From Paenibacillus planticolens (GTDB lineage Bacteria > Bacillota > Bacilli > Paenibacillales > NBRC-103111), in the NCBI RefSeq assembly GCF_013141725.1, contig NZ_WHNZ01000026.1:124001-188000 (forward strand): a DNA stretch of 64,000 nucleotides, read 5' to 3'. Under the pieces are notes generated by a model that made no database searches, was not told the origin of the DNA, and saw only the letters and a program-made list of their open reading frames with translations. Each line of letters starts with the position of its first letter. Within the stretch, counting starts at the first letter, position 1. A program made the position numbers and the translations under genes. Shown here in pieces: positions 33,919 to 43,206 of the stretch.

Positions 33919-35667
33919 ATGAAAATTCAATTCAAACAAGCTGCAATGACGCTCGTTCTGTCATCCTCATTGCTGATGTCGGGCCTCCCGGCGCTGGCTG
34001 ATGGAATAGAGGCAACCGTTACCCAGGCAAGCGCAGCTCCGGTCTATGCGATAAGCGATAACCTCCAAGTTGCGATCGAAGGTGTCTCTAGCGAGAAAAC
34101 AGCCAGCGGCGTGCGCCTTGGCTCTGTTATAAGAATAAAGAACACAAGCACTCAAACGCTTCGCATTCCTGACTATGAGCTTCGAGTTACAACGACGGAT
34201 GGTGTCGTGTACGCTCTGCGTCCAAGCAGCAGCAATGCACACGGGGTTCAGCCGCAGTCAGAAGTTGAATTGACCTATTTGAAGGTCATTAACCGGCAAA
34301 CGGAAGTTGAAATAAGCGATCTCTCGCTTATTGATGTGAACTATAATGTGTATCCGAAAGTGGAAACAGCTTTGTTCACGGCCCCAATCGCGGGGATGGT
34401 ATGGAACGGAAACCGCGGAGAGTTTAAAGAGGCTCAGCCGTCCGTTAAGTGGGGAGAAACATTCCGTATTCCTGCTGTGGAATCGCCTTTGCAATACAAG
34501 ACGGTAGATATCACGAAAAGTAACAGCAATGAAGGCGCTGTTTATGTTGTGAAGCTTTTGGTAACGAACCCGAGCGATCAATCCGAAACATTGCCTTCGC
34601 TTGAATTGGCTGGCAAGTCCAAAACAACCTTATACACAGGCAAACAGGTTGAAGCAAATCCTGTCGTGCTGGATGCCGGTGAGAGCAAATATGTGCATTA
34701 TGCAATTCGGGCCGATATGGATACCGTGCTGGACAGCATAAATGTTCTGACATCAGAAATCTTTACCCAAGCGGATGCAGCAGGCGCTGTGAAAACTTCA
34801 GCATTCACGATCGGAAAACTGAAGCTTGAGATGCCGAAAACTGCGGGAGCCGCTAGCAGCTATACGTATTCCACGCCGATTGCTTTTGAAAAATGGAATG
34901 ATGTCATTAATAAGGATCTGGATGTGGCACTCGCAGAGCTGCATGTTGCGGACAACAAAGATCAAGGAAGCAAAGTTGCTTTTGCTAAGTTTACGTTGAC
35001 GAACAAGGGGTTAAGCGATATTCCTGTCCCCGTTTTTCAAACGCTGTTGTCGAGTCCGACAGGCTTTGATTACACAGGTGACAGACAAAATAATGTGCAG
35101 ATGTCCATCGCTCCTGGAACCTCCACGGTTGTGAGCTATGCTTTTGTTCTGCCTGTCGCTGAGACGAGCGATACATTCACAATGAAATTGCAGAACGAAG
35201 TCCGTGGGCAAGCGGTCGGAGAAACGAAACCGGCCTTCAAATCAACGATCGCTTCTTATCAGGTAACCGTCCAGGGAAATGAAGACAGGAAGCAAATTTC
35301 CTTGTATCCGTACAAAATTAATATTAAAGACTATACCTTAACGGGAATCGTTTCTCCCGGACAAACAATTGCGATCAATTACACCTATAAGCTGCAGCTG
35401 TATATGGATCTCATCCGTGATCCTCAAGTGTTGGTCGACAAAAATTTCTCCAAATTAAAATTTGAGCTGGTTGATTCTGCTGGAAGCATACTAGGCTCCC
35501 AAAGCTTCCCGTTCACTGGCACTGACCGCTTAGTGAATGGCAAACAAACGTTAACGTTCAGCAATTTAACAACCGATCAAATTCAAAGTAATGTGATGGT
35601 TAACGTATATGAAGCGTTGAATACGCCTGCGGGCGAGGTGGATCGTCTGATTACAGAGTTGAAATAA
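33919..35667 (+). CDS. Secreted protein of unknown function in the efflux operon
   Basis: A 582-residue protein with a signal peptide (cleavage near LPALADG) and no membrane segment afterwards. The mature part seems to contain three or four immunoglobulin-like beta domains of the DUF4352/FxLYD style: phrases such as LGSVIRIKNTSTQTLRIPDYELRV, VYVVKLLVTNPSDQSETLPSLEL and VAFAKFTLTNKGLSDIPVPVFQTL look like repeats of one module. It lies 19 bases after the efflux pump gene and ends at a terminator, so it is cotranscribed with it. I do not recognise the family; a cell-surface partner of the pump is possible. Confidence 0.75.
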   Translation: MKIQFKQAAMTLVLSSSLLMSGLPALADGIEATVTQASAAPVYAISDNLQVAIEGVSSEKTASGVRLGSVIRIKNTSTQTLRIPDYELRVTTTDGVVYALRPSSSNAHGVQPQSEVELTYLKVINRQTEVEISDLSLIDVNYNVYPKVETALFTAPIAGMVWNGNRGEFKEAQPSVKWGETFRIPAVESPLQYKTVDITKSNSNEGAVYVVKLLVTNPSDQSETLPSLELAGKSKTTLYTGKQVEANPVVLDAGESKYVHYAIRADMDTVLDSINVLTSEIFTQADAAGAVKTSAFTIGKLKLEMPKTAGAASSYTYSTPIAFEKWNDVINKDLDVALAELHVADNKDQGSKVAFAKFTLTNKGLSDIPVPVFQTLLSSPTGFDYTGDRQNNVQMSIAPGTSTVVSYAFVLPVAETSDTFTMKLQNEVRGQAVGETKPAFKSTIASYQVTVQGNEDRKQISLYPYKINIKDYTLTGIVSPGQTIAINYTYKLQLYMDLIRDPQVLVDKNFSKLKFELVDSAGSILGSQSFPFTGTDRLVNGKQTLTFSNLTTDQIQSNVMVNVYEALNTPAGEVDRLITELK

Positions 35668-35687
35668 CAGCGGTGCTAGGTGGAGAT

Positions 35688-35721
35688 GACCCTTACTTTT
35701 ACTTCGTAAGGGTCTTTTTTT
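35688..35721 (+). terminator. Intrinsic terminator of the efflux operon
   Basis: GACCCTTAC and GTAAGGGTC form a 9-bp stem followed by seven T, 20 bases after the last stop codon. Confidence 0.92.
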
Positions 35722-35747
35722 CACGATGTTAAAAGGGAGAGACAGGG

Positions 35748-36395
35748 ATGCCAATTAACCATCGTAGGCTAAACAAAGAGATTATCAAACGGGTAGATAT
35801 GGGCTATCAGTTGTTTGTTCCCTCCTCGTATGAAGAGAAGCCGGATAAGAAGTGGCCGTTAATCATGTTTCTGCACGGCATTAAAAAGCGCGGGGATGAT
35901 ATTCATCTGCTTGATGGCTATGGGCTTACATGGATGGCGGAGAAACAAAGCGATTTTGAGTTTTTTGTTCTTACTCCGCAATGCCCCGAGCTTTCTTCAT
36001 GGCCGTATGAACGAGACGCACTGGTTGCCTTATTGGATGAAATTTGTAACACGTTTCGAGTGGATTCCGAGAAAATTTATCTTACCGGATTTAGCATGGG
36101 AGGCAATGGTGCTTGGGACTTGGCTGCACATTACCCGGATCGGTTTGCTGCGGTTGCTCCGCTTGCCGGTTGGTTTGACGTCCAGAAGGCACACTTGTTG
36201 AAAGAGCTGCCTGTTTGGACTTTTCATGGCGAAGACGACGATGTTGTTTCCATACAAGGGTCGAAGATGATGGTGGAGGCGCTGCGGCAAGTAGGAGCAG
36301 AAGTTGCCTTCACAACCTTTCCGGGGTTGAAGCACGCCATTATGGACGAAGTGTACGGTAATCGGGAGTTATTTGATTGGTTTTTGAACCATTAA
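35748..36395 (+). CDS. Alpha/beta hydrolase, phospholipase/carboxylesterase type
   Basis: A 215-residue esterase with the oxyanion segment MFLHGIKKRGDD, nucleophile S116 in GFSMGGNG, the acid in HGEDDDVV and the catalytic His in LKHAIMDEVY. It resembles small cytosolic PHB-depolymerase-like or dienelactone-hydrolase-like esterases; there is no signal peptide. AGGGAGAG precedes the ATG. It appears to be transcribed alone. Substrate unknown. Confidence 0.85.
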   Translation: MPINHRRLNKEIIKRVDMGYQLFVPSSYEEKPDKKWPLIMFLHGIKKRGDDIHLLDGYGLTWMAEKQSDFEFFVLTPQCPELSSWPYERDALVALLDEICNTFRVDSEKIYLTGFSMGGNGAWDLAAHYPDRFAAVAPLAGWFDVQKAHLLKELPVWTFHGEDDDVVSIQGSKMMVEALRQVGAEVAFTTFPGLKHAIMDEVYGNRELFDWFLNH

Positions 36396-36468
36396 AGCCT
36401 ACTTCACATACAAATACAGTATCCAATGACTGGATTCATTGATCATGCAAACTATTTGAGGTGAAAAC

Positions 36469-36897
36469 ATGGCAGTTGTTAAAGCCAGAGATCAGGATAT
36501 CGACCTTTTGGCAAGGTTGCTTCGTGCGGAAGCCGAGGGTGAGGGCGAGCAAGGGATGTTGATGGTCGGAAACGTGGGAATCAACCGGATCAGAGCGAAC
36601 TGCTCCGATTTTAAGAATCTCCGTACGATTCCGCAAATGGTCTATCAAGAGCATGCGTTTGAAGCTGTTCAACATAGCTATTTTTATCAAAAAGCAAGAG
36701 ACCGGGATAAACGGCTGGCCAAAAGATCCGTTAATGGTGAGCGGCTGTGGCCTTCCGAATTCAGTTTGTGGTATTTCAGACCGGGGGGAGATTGCCCCTC
36801 CACTTGGTACAATCAACCGCTTGTAGGACGCTGGAAGAAGCACTGCTTCTACCAACCGACAACGCAAGAGTGCCAAAACATTTTTAACACATTCTAA
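36469..36897 (+). CDS. cwlJ: Spore cortex-lytic hydrolase, CwlJ/SleB family
   Basis: A 142-residue protein consisting of the SleB/CwlJ catalytic domain: RLLRAEAEGEGEQGM with likely catalytic Glu21, then VGNVGINRI, and the C-terminal LWYFRPGGDCPSTWYNQPLVGRWKKHCFYQP. It has no signal peptide or peptidoglycan-binding domain, as in CwlJ, which is made in the mother cell, sits in the coat and degrades cortex during germination. GAGGTG is 6-7 bases before the ATG. A CATACAAAT stretch at 36407-36415 resembles a sigma-E -10 box but no good -35 was found. No gerQ neighbour is visible. Confidence 0.88.
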   Translation: MAVVKARDQDIDLLARLLRAEAEGEGEQGMLMVGNVGINRIRANCSDFKNLRTIPQMVYQEHAFEAVQHSYFYQKARDRDKRLAKRSVNGERLWPSEFSLWYFRPGGDCPSTWYNQPLVGRWKKHCFYQPTTQECQNIFNTF

Positions 36898-37043
36898 AAA
36901 AGTGAACCTTCAGGAGCCAATAGGCTCCTTTTTCTTATGCGCAGAGGCTTGTTTCTGCGTCTGTTTGCGAAATCGACGATGCTTTTAGAGAAATCATCGA
37001 TTTCTGCGAATAAATTCGCCATGCGATTTTTTATTTTACGCAT
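36894..37043 (-). CDS. Possible 49-residue basic protein, antisense tail overlap with cwlJ
   Basis: On the minus strand an ATG at 37043 lies 7 bases behind GGAGGTG and opens a 49-codon frame ending TAG at 36894-36896, so the two genes overlap tail to tail by a few bases. The peptide starts MRKIKNRMANLFAEIDDF, has a DFANRRRNKP segment and is rich in Arg/Lys; it has no signal peptide. The cwlJ terminator lies inside it but would not stop transcription in this direction. The ribosome binding site is the main evidence; I do not recognise the sequence, and chance is possible. Confidence 0.4.
   Translation of the reverse strand: MRKIKNRMANLFAEIDDFSKSIVDFANRRRNKPLRIRKRSLLAPEGSLF
36912..36936 (+). 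terminator. Intrinsic terminator of cwlJ
   Basis: AGGAGCC and GGCTCCT form a 7-bp stem with a 4-base loop followed by TTTTTCTT, 15 bases after the stop codon. Confidence 0.85.
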
Positions 37044-37118
37044 AGGATCCACCTCCGTATTCCATTAGGCTGAAGGAAGAGATGCATCTCACCATAACCA
37101 TAATGGAGGGTCCATGTA

Positions 37119-38738
37119 ATGAAGAAAATGTTAGCCTTAACGATGACCGTCATGATGACAAGCACGATGATCGCCTGCTCCTCTCAGACGGAAACGACGC
37201 CTGCTGCCAAGGATGCGCAATCGCCTGCGGCGGGAACAGCCACGACTTATCCGATCAAAACGGATAAAACACTTACCTACTGGGGTGAGTTGAACGGCAA
37301 CTTAACAGGTGTCAAAACAACGCATAGCGATGTTCCGTTTTTCCAAGATTGGCAGAAGAAAACGGGCGTGCCCCTTAAATTCACGGCGCCTCCGACGGGG
37401 CAAACGAAAGAAGCCCTTAACGTCATGCTTGCTTCCGGGGATTTGCCCGATATGATTGAATACAACTTCCTGAGCGATTTCCCAGGGGGACCTGAGAAAG
37501 CGATTAAGGATGGCTACATTCTGAAATTGAATGATTTGATCGATAAATACGCGCCTAATTTAAAAAAATATTTAAAGGAACACCCGGAAACTGACAAGAT
37601 GGTCAAAACGGATAACGGCAGCTACTATGCGTTTCCTTTCATAAGAGGGGATGAGTATCTCCAAGTTTTCCAAGGCCCGATTATTCGCAAGGACTGGTTG
37701 GACGAGCTGGGACTTCCTGTGCCGGAAACGATCGATGAGTGGACGGCGACGCTCACAGCGTTCAAAGAGAAGAAAGGCGCAGCCGCACCTCTTTCCTTTA
37801 TTTCCAAGCCCCGGTTCTTCAATGAATCCTATAACGGCGCATTCTTAGGGGCGTTCGGCGTCAATCGCGGCTTCTACCTGGAGAATGGAGACATTAAATT
37901 CGGCCCGGCGGAAAAAGGGTTCAAAGAGTATTTAAGCTTGTTCAACAGTTGGTACAAAGACGGTTTGTTAGATAAAAATATTGCTACGGTAGATAACAAA
38001 GCGCTGGACGGCAGCTTCGCATCCGGCGGCACCGGCGCTAGTATCGGTAACGCTGGAGGCGGGATCGGCAAATGGCAGCCGCTGGTCCAAGCGAAGGACC
38101 CGAAAGCGCAATTGGTCGCAGCTCCGTACCCTGTGCTGAAAAAAGGCGACATGCCGAAGTTCGGCCAAAAGGATAAGCCCTATTCCTCCGGCGGTATCGT
38201 AGCGGTTACTTCCAAAGCCAAAGATCCGGAATTGGCTGTGAGATTGCTGGATTACGGTTACAGCGAGGAAGGCCGTATGTTCTTCAACTTCGGAACCGAA
38301 GGCGTTAGCTACAAAATGGAGAACGGTTACCCGAAATATACGGATCTGTTAATGAAGAATCCGGATAAATTAGCTCCTGCACAGGCGATGTCGATGTACG
38401 TTCGCGGAAGCTACAACGGTCCGTTTATCCAGGATAAGCGTTATGCGGAGCAGTTCTTTACGATGTCTTCGCAGCGCGATGCCGTCAACATTTGGAAGAA
38501 AACGGATGCCGACAAATACAGTTTGCCGCCGCTTACGCCAACGCCGGAAGAGAGCTCCGAGTATGCGAAAATTATGAATGACATCAATACGCTGGTCGAT
38601 GAAATGACGCTCAAAATCATTCTGGGCAACGAGCCCGTCAGTCAATATGAAAGCTATATAGCGAAAATGAAATCGCTCAACCTGGATCGCGCCATCGCGA
38701 TTCAAAAAGCAGCGCTTGACCGCTACAACAAGCGGTAG
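37119..38738 (+). CDS. Extracellular sugar-binding lipoprotein (LplA-like, CUT1 ABC transporter)
   Basis: A 539-residue family 1 solute-binding protein. Lipobox MIACSS gives a lipidated Cys near residue 20, and the mature part has LPDMIEYNFLSDFPGGPEKAI and YYAFPFIRGDEYLQVFQGPIIRKDWLDELGLP, blocks typical of Paenibacillus LplA-like proteins that bind oligosaccharides. It is followed by two LplB/LplC-like permeases and later by a close paralogue (43207-44829). The operon lacks an ATPase gene, as is usual for systems energised by a shared MsmX-type ATPase. Confidence 0.92.
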   Translation: MKKMLALTMTVMMTSTMIACSSQTETTPAAKDAQSPAAGTATTYPIKTDKTLTYWGELNGNLTGVKTTHSDVPFFQDWQKKTGVPLKFTAPPTGQTKEALNVMLASGDLPDMIEYNFLSDFPGGPEKAIKDGYILKLNDLIDKYAPNLKKYLKEHPETDKMVKTDNGSYYAFPFIRGDEYLQVFQGPIIRKDWLDELGLPVPETIDEWTATLTAFKEKKGAAAPLSFISKPRFFNESYNGAFLGAFGVNRGFYLENGDIKFGPAEKGFKEYLSLFNSWYKDGLLDKNIATVDNKALDGSFASGGTGASIGNAGGGIGKWQPLVQAKDPKAQLVAAPYPVLKKGDMPKFGQKDKPYSSGGIVAVTSKAKDPELAVRLLDYGYSEEGRMFFNFGTEGVSYKMENGYPKYTDLLMKNPDKLAPAQAMSMYVRGSYNGPFIQDKRYAEQFFTMSSQRDAVNIWKKTDADKYSLPPLTPTPEESSEYAKIMNDINTLVDEMTLKIILGNEPVSQYESYIAKMKSLNLDRAIAIQKAALDRYNKR

Positions 38739-38814
38739 GAAGAACATACAGCAGAACGAAAGGGAGGGCTCCCCGAAGCCCTCTCTCCTAATTTGAATTG
38801 GGGTGAGGATGAAG

Positions 38815-39771
38815 ATGGAGAAAGCCAGACCGCTTGAGAAAGCGCGGCTCGTTCGGAAAAAAGCGGATGCAAACCGCTATGTCCGCGACTTTGTTTTAAA
38901 CAAATATTTGTATTTGATGATGGTTCCCGTACTTGCTTATTATTTTATTTTTCACTATGCACCGATGTACGGCGCTTTGATCGCATTCAAAGAATATTCG
39001 CCTATGAAAGGGATTTTGGGCAGTCCTTGGATCGGTTTTAAGAATTTTCAGGACTTTTTCGGCAGCTATTACTTTTGGCGGATATTGAAAAATACGATTG
39101 TCATCTCGTTGTATTCCTTGGTTTTTGAGTTCCCGGCACCGATTATTTTGGCCCTCCTCATCAATGAAGTGCGCAGCAAGATGTTTAAGCGTGTAGCGCA
39201 AACGATCACCTACATGCCATATTTTATTTCGATGGTCGTGATTTGCGGGATTATTACTGATTTTACGAACGCGGACGGCGTCATTAATAAAATCGTGATG
39301 GCATTCGGCTACGACGGGCAAGCGATGCTGCAGAAGCCGGAATTGTTTCGTCCGATCTACATCCTCTCCGAAATATGGCAGCGAATCGGCTGGGAGTCCA
39401 TCATCTATATCGCCGCTTTAATGGGAATCGATCAGGAGCAGTATGAGGCGGCACGCATGGACGGGGCGAGCAGATGGAAGCAGATTGTCTACATTACTTT
39501 GCCGGGGATCATGCCGACGATTGCGATTATGTTTATTTTGCGGATGGGGAATTTGCTGAATGTAGGCTTTGAGAAAATTATTTTGCTGTATAATCCTGTC
39601 ACTTATGAAACAGCAGACGTGATCTCGTCTTTCGTCTACCGCAAAGGGCTTTTGGAGTTCGGATGGAGCTACAGCTCGGCTGTTGGCTTGTTTAACTCGG
39701 TCATCAACCTGATTCTCCTGATTACAGCGAACTATATTAGCCGCAAAGTTAACGAAAGCAGTCTATGGTGA
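38815..39771 (+). CDS. CUT1 ABC transporter permease (LplB-like)
   Basis: A 318-residue permease with six membrane segments and the EAA loop (YEAARMDGASRWKQIVYITLPGIMPT) that contacts the ATPase. The N-terminus has the LplB feature PVLAYYFIFHYAPMYGALIAFKEYSP. I set the start at ATG 38815, which has GAGG 6 bases upstream; GTG 38803 and ATG 38809 are in frame but poorly spaced. It pairs with the following permease to form the membrane channel for the binding protein encoded upstream. Confidence 0.92.
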   Translation: MEKARPLEKARLVRKKADANRYVRDFVLNKYLYLMMVPVLAYYFIFHYAPMYGALIAFKEYSPMKGILGSPWIGFKNFQDFFGSYYFWRILKNTIVISLYSLVFEFPAPIILALLINEVRSKMFKRVAQTITYMPYFISMVVICGIITDFTNADGVINKIVMAFGYDGQAMLQKPELFRPIYILSEIWQRIGWESIIYIAALMGIDQEQYEAARMDGASRWKQIVYITLPGIMPTIAIMFILRMGNLLNVGFEKIILLYNPVTYETADVISSFVYRKGLLEFGWSYSSAVGLFNSVINLILLITANYISRKVNESSLW

Positions 39772-39781
39772 GGTGAAATCT

Positions 39782-40663
39782 ATGAAAAAACATACCGGCA
39801 TACTAGAAAAATGGTTCGATGCCTCGATCTATTTGATACTGATCGCACTCGTCATCGTCACTTTGTATCCATTGTTATACGTGCTTTTTGCTTCGTTAAG
39901 CGATGCGGGGCGATTAGTTGCGCACAAAGGGATTTTGCTGAAATCGCTTGGCTTTAGTTTGGAAGCTTACCGAGGCGTAATGAAAAACCCGGGCATTCTC
40001 ATCGGTTACCGGAATACGCTGTTTATCGTGATCGCTGGCGTAGCCGTGAATCTGCTGATGACAGCGCTGGGCGCGTATGTGCTTTCCCGCAAAAATGTCA
40101 TCTGGAACAAGGCGTTCATGCTCATTATTGTATTCACCATGTTTTTCAATGGGGGCTTAATTCCTTTATATCTGGTTGTCAAAAATATCGGTCTGCTCGA
40201 TTCTCTCTGGGCGACGATCATCCCTTTCTCCATCGGCACATTCAATCTGATCATTATGCGCACAGCGTTTATGTCGATCCCGGACAGCTTGGAGGAGTCG
40301 GCCAAAATCGACGGCGCCAACCATTTCACGATTCTGTTCCGGATAATTATCCCGCTTTCCATGCCGGTCATTGCCGTTATGATTTTGTATTATGCGGTGG
40401 ATAAATGGAACGGCTGGTTCTATGCCTCTGTGTTTATTAAAAGCCGGGATCTGTTCCCGCTGCAGCTCGTCCTCCGGGAGATTCTGATCGCGAATTCAAC
40501 GGATGGCATGTCCGTCGGCGCGGATGCGGGCGACCGCTTTCAGATCGGTGAAACCATTAAATATGCCACGATTGTTGTGGCCACATTGCCGGTGCTTTGC
40601 ATTTATCCGTTCGTTCAACGATTCTTTGTCAAAGGGGTCATGGTCGGTTCTTTAAAAGGATAA
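39782..40663 (+). CDS. CUT1 ABC transporter permease (LplC-like)
   Basis: A 293-residue permease with six membrane segments and the EAA loop in the form LEESAKIDGANHFTILFRIIIPLSMPV. It ends FVKGVMVGSLKG, the C-terminal signature of this subfamily. ATG 39782 with GAGGTG at 6 bases is chosen over GTG 39773. It starts 10 bases after the partner permease stop, so the two are cotranslated. Confidence 0.92.
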   Translation: MKKHTGILEKWFDASIYLILIALVIVTLYPLLYVLFASLSDAGRLVAHKGILLKSLGFSLEAYRGVMKNPGILIGYRNTLFIVIAGVAVNLLMTALGAYVLSRKNVIWNKAFMLIIVFTMFFNGGLIPLYLVVKNIGLLDSLWATIIPFSIGTFNLIIMRTAFMSIPDSLEESAKIDGANHFTILFRIIIPLSMPVIAVMILYYAVDKWNGWFYASVFIKSRDLFPLQLVLREILIANSTDGMSVGADAGDRFQIGETIKYATIVVATLPVLCIYPFVQRFFVKGVMVGSLKG

Positions 40664-40691
40664 ACCGCTTCGAATCCGGTCGGAATCGAGC

Positions 40692-40718
40692 TTTTGTCAA
40701 TCGAATTTGTCATTTTGG
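40692..40718 (-). promoter_or_regulatory. Direct-repeat operator candidate, reverse orientation
   Basis: Read on the minus strand this is CCAAAATGAC, 11 bases, ACAAAA, with half-sites 21 bases apart. It matches the pattern at 54832-54858 and 61012-61038. It lies about 95 bases before the AraC-type membrane regulator gene. Confidence 0.45.
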
Positions 40719-40810
40719 ACATTCCTCCCCTTGCATATAGCGGTATAATATAGGGAAGTGGAGACAATCCCTTCAGACTATATCGAACATCCAATGGGAG
40801 GAGATCCATA

Positions 40811-43168
40811 TTGAACATCGGATTTCTATGGCGAAAAAGAAAAAGCATTATTTTTACCTGGTTAATATCCTACAGCGCCGTTTTGTTCATCCCCATGATG
40901 ATGAGCTTAATTATTTATTCACAATCCAGCGACGCGTTAAAAAGCGAGATTCACCGGGCGAACGATTCTTTGCTCAAACAAGTGCGGTATACGATTGACA
41001 CCCAAATCGATTTGATGAAACGATTGAATATGGAAATCACATGGAATACGAAGCTGCAATCCTTGATGTACTCCAACATTGGGCAGAGCGATGATCAATT
41101 CCTTGCTTATCAACTGGTCAAAGAGTTTAGAATGTACCAAACCTCGTATGCGGCGATTGATGAGTTCTACGTCACTTGGGACCAATCCTCTTCGATTCTG
41201 CGGCCCGGCAATGTCAGAGATATGAAAACGGCTTTCGATACGCTTCACAACACGGGCACGCTTCGTTATGAGCAGTGGCTCGACACGATCAACAACGCGG
41301 CTAATAACCAGTTTCTATTGCTGCCTCATTCAGATGCCGGCAGTCCCCAAACCTCTATTGCATATATTGCGCATCTGCCCAAAGATTTGAATGGGAAACA
41401 AACGGGGACTGTCGTCGTGATGGCGGACTTGGCGAGATTCCAGAAGGCGATGGAAACGATTTCCGGGTTTAGCGGCGGGCAATTATTAATTCTTAACCAT
41501 GACAATCAAGTTCTGCTTTCCAATCTTCCTGTGTCGGTCTATACAAATCTCAATCTGGAGCAAGCGCTCGATCGGGATCATGTGGCATATTCGCCGGCAA
41601 AGAACGGGGATTCAGAACTCTTTTATATGCAATCGGCAGTTTCTGACTTGAAGTACGTGCTGGTCATCCCCAGCCGGATTTATTGGGAGAAAGCGGAGTA
41701 TGTCCGTAAATTCACTTATGTCAGCATCCTCATCTCGCTCATTGGAGCAGGTGTGTTAACATGGTTTTTCATGCGCCGCAACTATTCGCCGATTCAACGG
41801 CTTGTTCAGTCGGTTTCGGACAAGCATTCGGCAGAGGAGCGGACAGACGGGAACGAGCTGAGTTTTATTCAGCGGGCGATCTCGGATACCCGAAGCGAAA
41901 AGGATCAAATCGCGCTGCAATTGCAGTCTCATCAATATGTGCTGCGCTCGAATATGTTGAACCGGCTCCTGAAAGGCAAGAGCGATACGCTTATTTCGTA
42001 TGAAGAGGCATTCAAATCGTTCCATATGGAACTCATTTCCAATGAATTTGCGGTTGTTTTATTTGCCGTTGAAAATAATGAGAAGCTTTCCGCCAATTTG
42101 CCGGGCATGGATATGAACGAAAGGCGGAAGCTGATTCAATTCATTATCACCAATGTGGTAGAAGAGCTTGTTGGACACCGTCATCATGCCGGTTACGTCG
42201 CGGAAGTCGACGACATGATGGTTTGTTTAGTCAATTTTGCTGCAGACGAAGCGGCCGAGCGGAAGGAAGACCTGAACTGGATTGCAACCGAAGCCCAGCG
42301 GTTTCTGATGCGTTTTCACATGGATCTCACGATCTCGATCGGCGGCATTCATTCCTCGCTGTTTGGCGTGGCCAAAGCCTATAGCGAGGCATTGGACGCG
42401 ATGGAGTATAAAATGGTTCGGGGAAAAAGAGAAATTATTACTTACGATGAAATTCGGATTGATTCCGCGGATAAGCTGCCGCTTGGCTACTATTATCCGC
42501 TTCAAGTGGAGCAGCAAATTATTAATATGATTAAAATTGGCGATTTCGAGCAGGCGTCTGCCAGTATGAACGAGATCATGGAACGAAATTTTAACAAACC
42601 TCTGGTCTCGCTGACGTTGGCCAGATGTTTGATTTTTAATCTGGTCGGTACGATGGTGAAGGCGATTAATGAGCTTGGGGATGGGGAAAGCCGGTTGCTG
42701 GGAGACAATCCGCGATGGATGGATTCCATTATCGCATGCGATACGATCCTTGAAATGCAGCAGGAGCTCCTGAGCTTGCTCAAAGAAGTTTGTGCGCATG
42801 CAGCCGCCAAAATGGAAACGAATGTAACGAAGGAACGCGCCGAGACGCTGCGCGAGCTGATCACGAATGTGATCCGTTATATTGAGGAACATTATCAGGA
42901 CGCCAATCTCAATGTCAATACGATCGGTGAGCGTTTTGAGCTCAAGGGCAGCTACGTTTCAAAGCTGTTTAAGGATGGTACCGGCGAAGGATTGCTGGAC
43001 TATATTACGAAATTCCGAATAGGACAGGCCAAGCGAATGATCGTTCACAAGCAGGGCTCCATTTCGGAAATCGCCAAGTCCGTTGGCTATAATGAAGCGG
43101 CTACGTTTATTCGTGTTTTCAAAAAATATGAGGGGATTACGCCCGGGAAATACAAGGAAATGCCCTGA
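40811..43168 (+). CDS. Membrane-bound AraC family regulator (YesS/YtdP type)
   Basis: A 785-residue protein: an N-terminal membrane helix (about residues 14-34), an extracytoplasmic sensing domain of Cache type, a second helix (about 300-318), a linker region and a C-terminal AraC DNA-binding domain of two helix-turn-helix motifs (VNTIGERFELKGSYVSKLFK and ISEIAKSVGYNEAATFIRVFK, ending GITPGKYKE). Such one-component regulators control neighbouring oligosaccharide transporters. The start is TTG 40811 with GGAGGAG 7 bases upstream. A TATAAT at 40744-40749 could be its -10 box. Confidence 0.9.
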   Translation: MNIGFLWRKRKSIIFTWLISYSAVLFIPMMMSLIIYSQSSDALKSEIHRANDSLLKQVRYTIDTQIDLMKRLNMEITWNTKLQSLMYSNIGQSDDQFLAYQLVKEFRMYQTSYAAIDEFYVTWDQSSSILRPGNVRDMKTAFDTLHNTGTLRYEQWLDTINNAANNQFLLLPHSDAGSPQTSIAYIAHLPKDLNGKQTGTVVVMADLARFQKAMETISGFSGGQLLILNHDNQVLLSNLPVSVYTNLNLEQALDRDHVAYSPAKNGDSELFYMQSAVSDLKYVLVIPSRIYWEKAEYVRKFTYVSILISLIGAGVLTWFFMRRNYSPIQRLVQSVSDKHSAEERTDGNELSFIQRAISDTRSEKDQIALQLQSHQYVLRSNMLNRLLKGKSDTLISYEEAFKSFHMELISNEFAVVLFAVENNEKLSANLPGMDMNERRKLIQFIITNVVEELVGHRHHAGYVAEVDDMMVCLVNFAADEAAERKEDLNWIATEAQRFLMRFHMDLTISIGGIHSSLFGVAKAYSEALDAMEYKMVRGKREIITYDEIRIDSADKLPLGYYYPLQVEQQIINMIKIGDFEQASASMNEIMERNFNKPLVSLTLARCLIFNLVGTMVKAINELGDGESRLLGDNPRWMDSIIACDTILEMQQELLSLLKEVCAHAAAKMETNVTKERAETLRELITNVIRYIEEHYQDANLNVNTIGERFELKGSYVSKLFKDGTGEGLLDYITKFRIGQAKRMIVHKQGSISEIAKSVGYNEAATFIRVFKKYEGITPGKYKEMP

Positions 43169-43206
43169 TTTTCGCTGCAAGATCCCAGCTTATGGAGGTT
43201 CACCCG

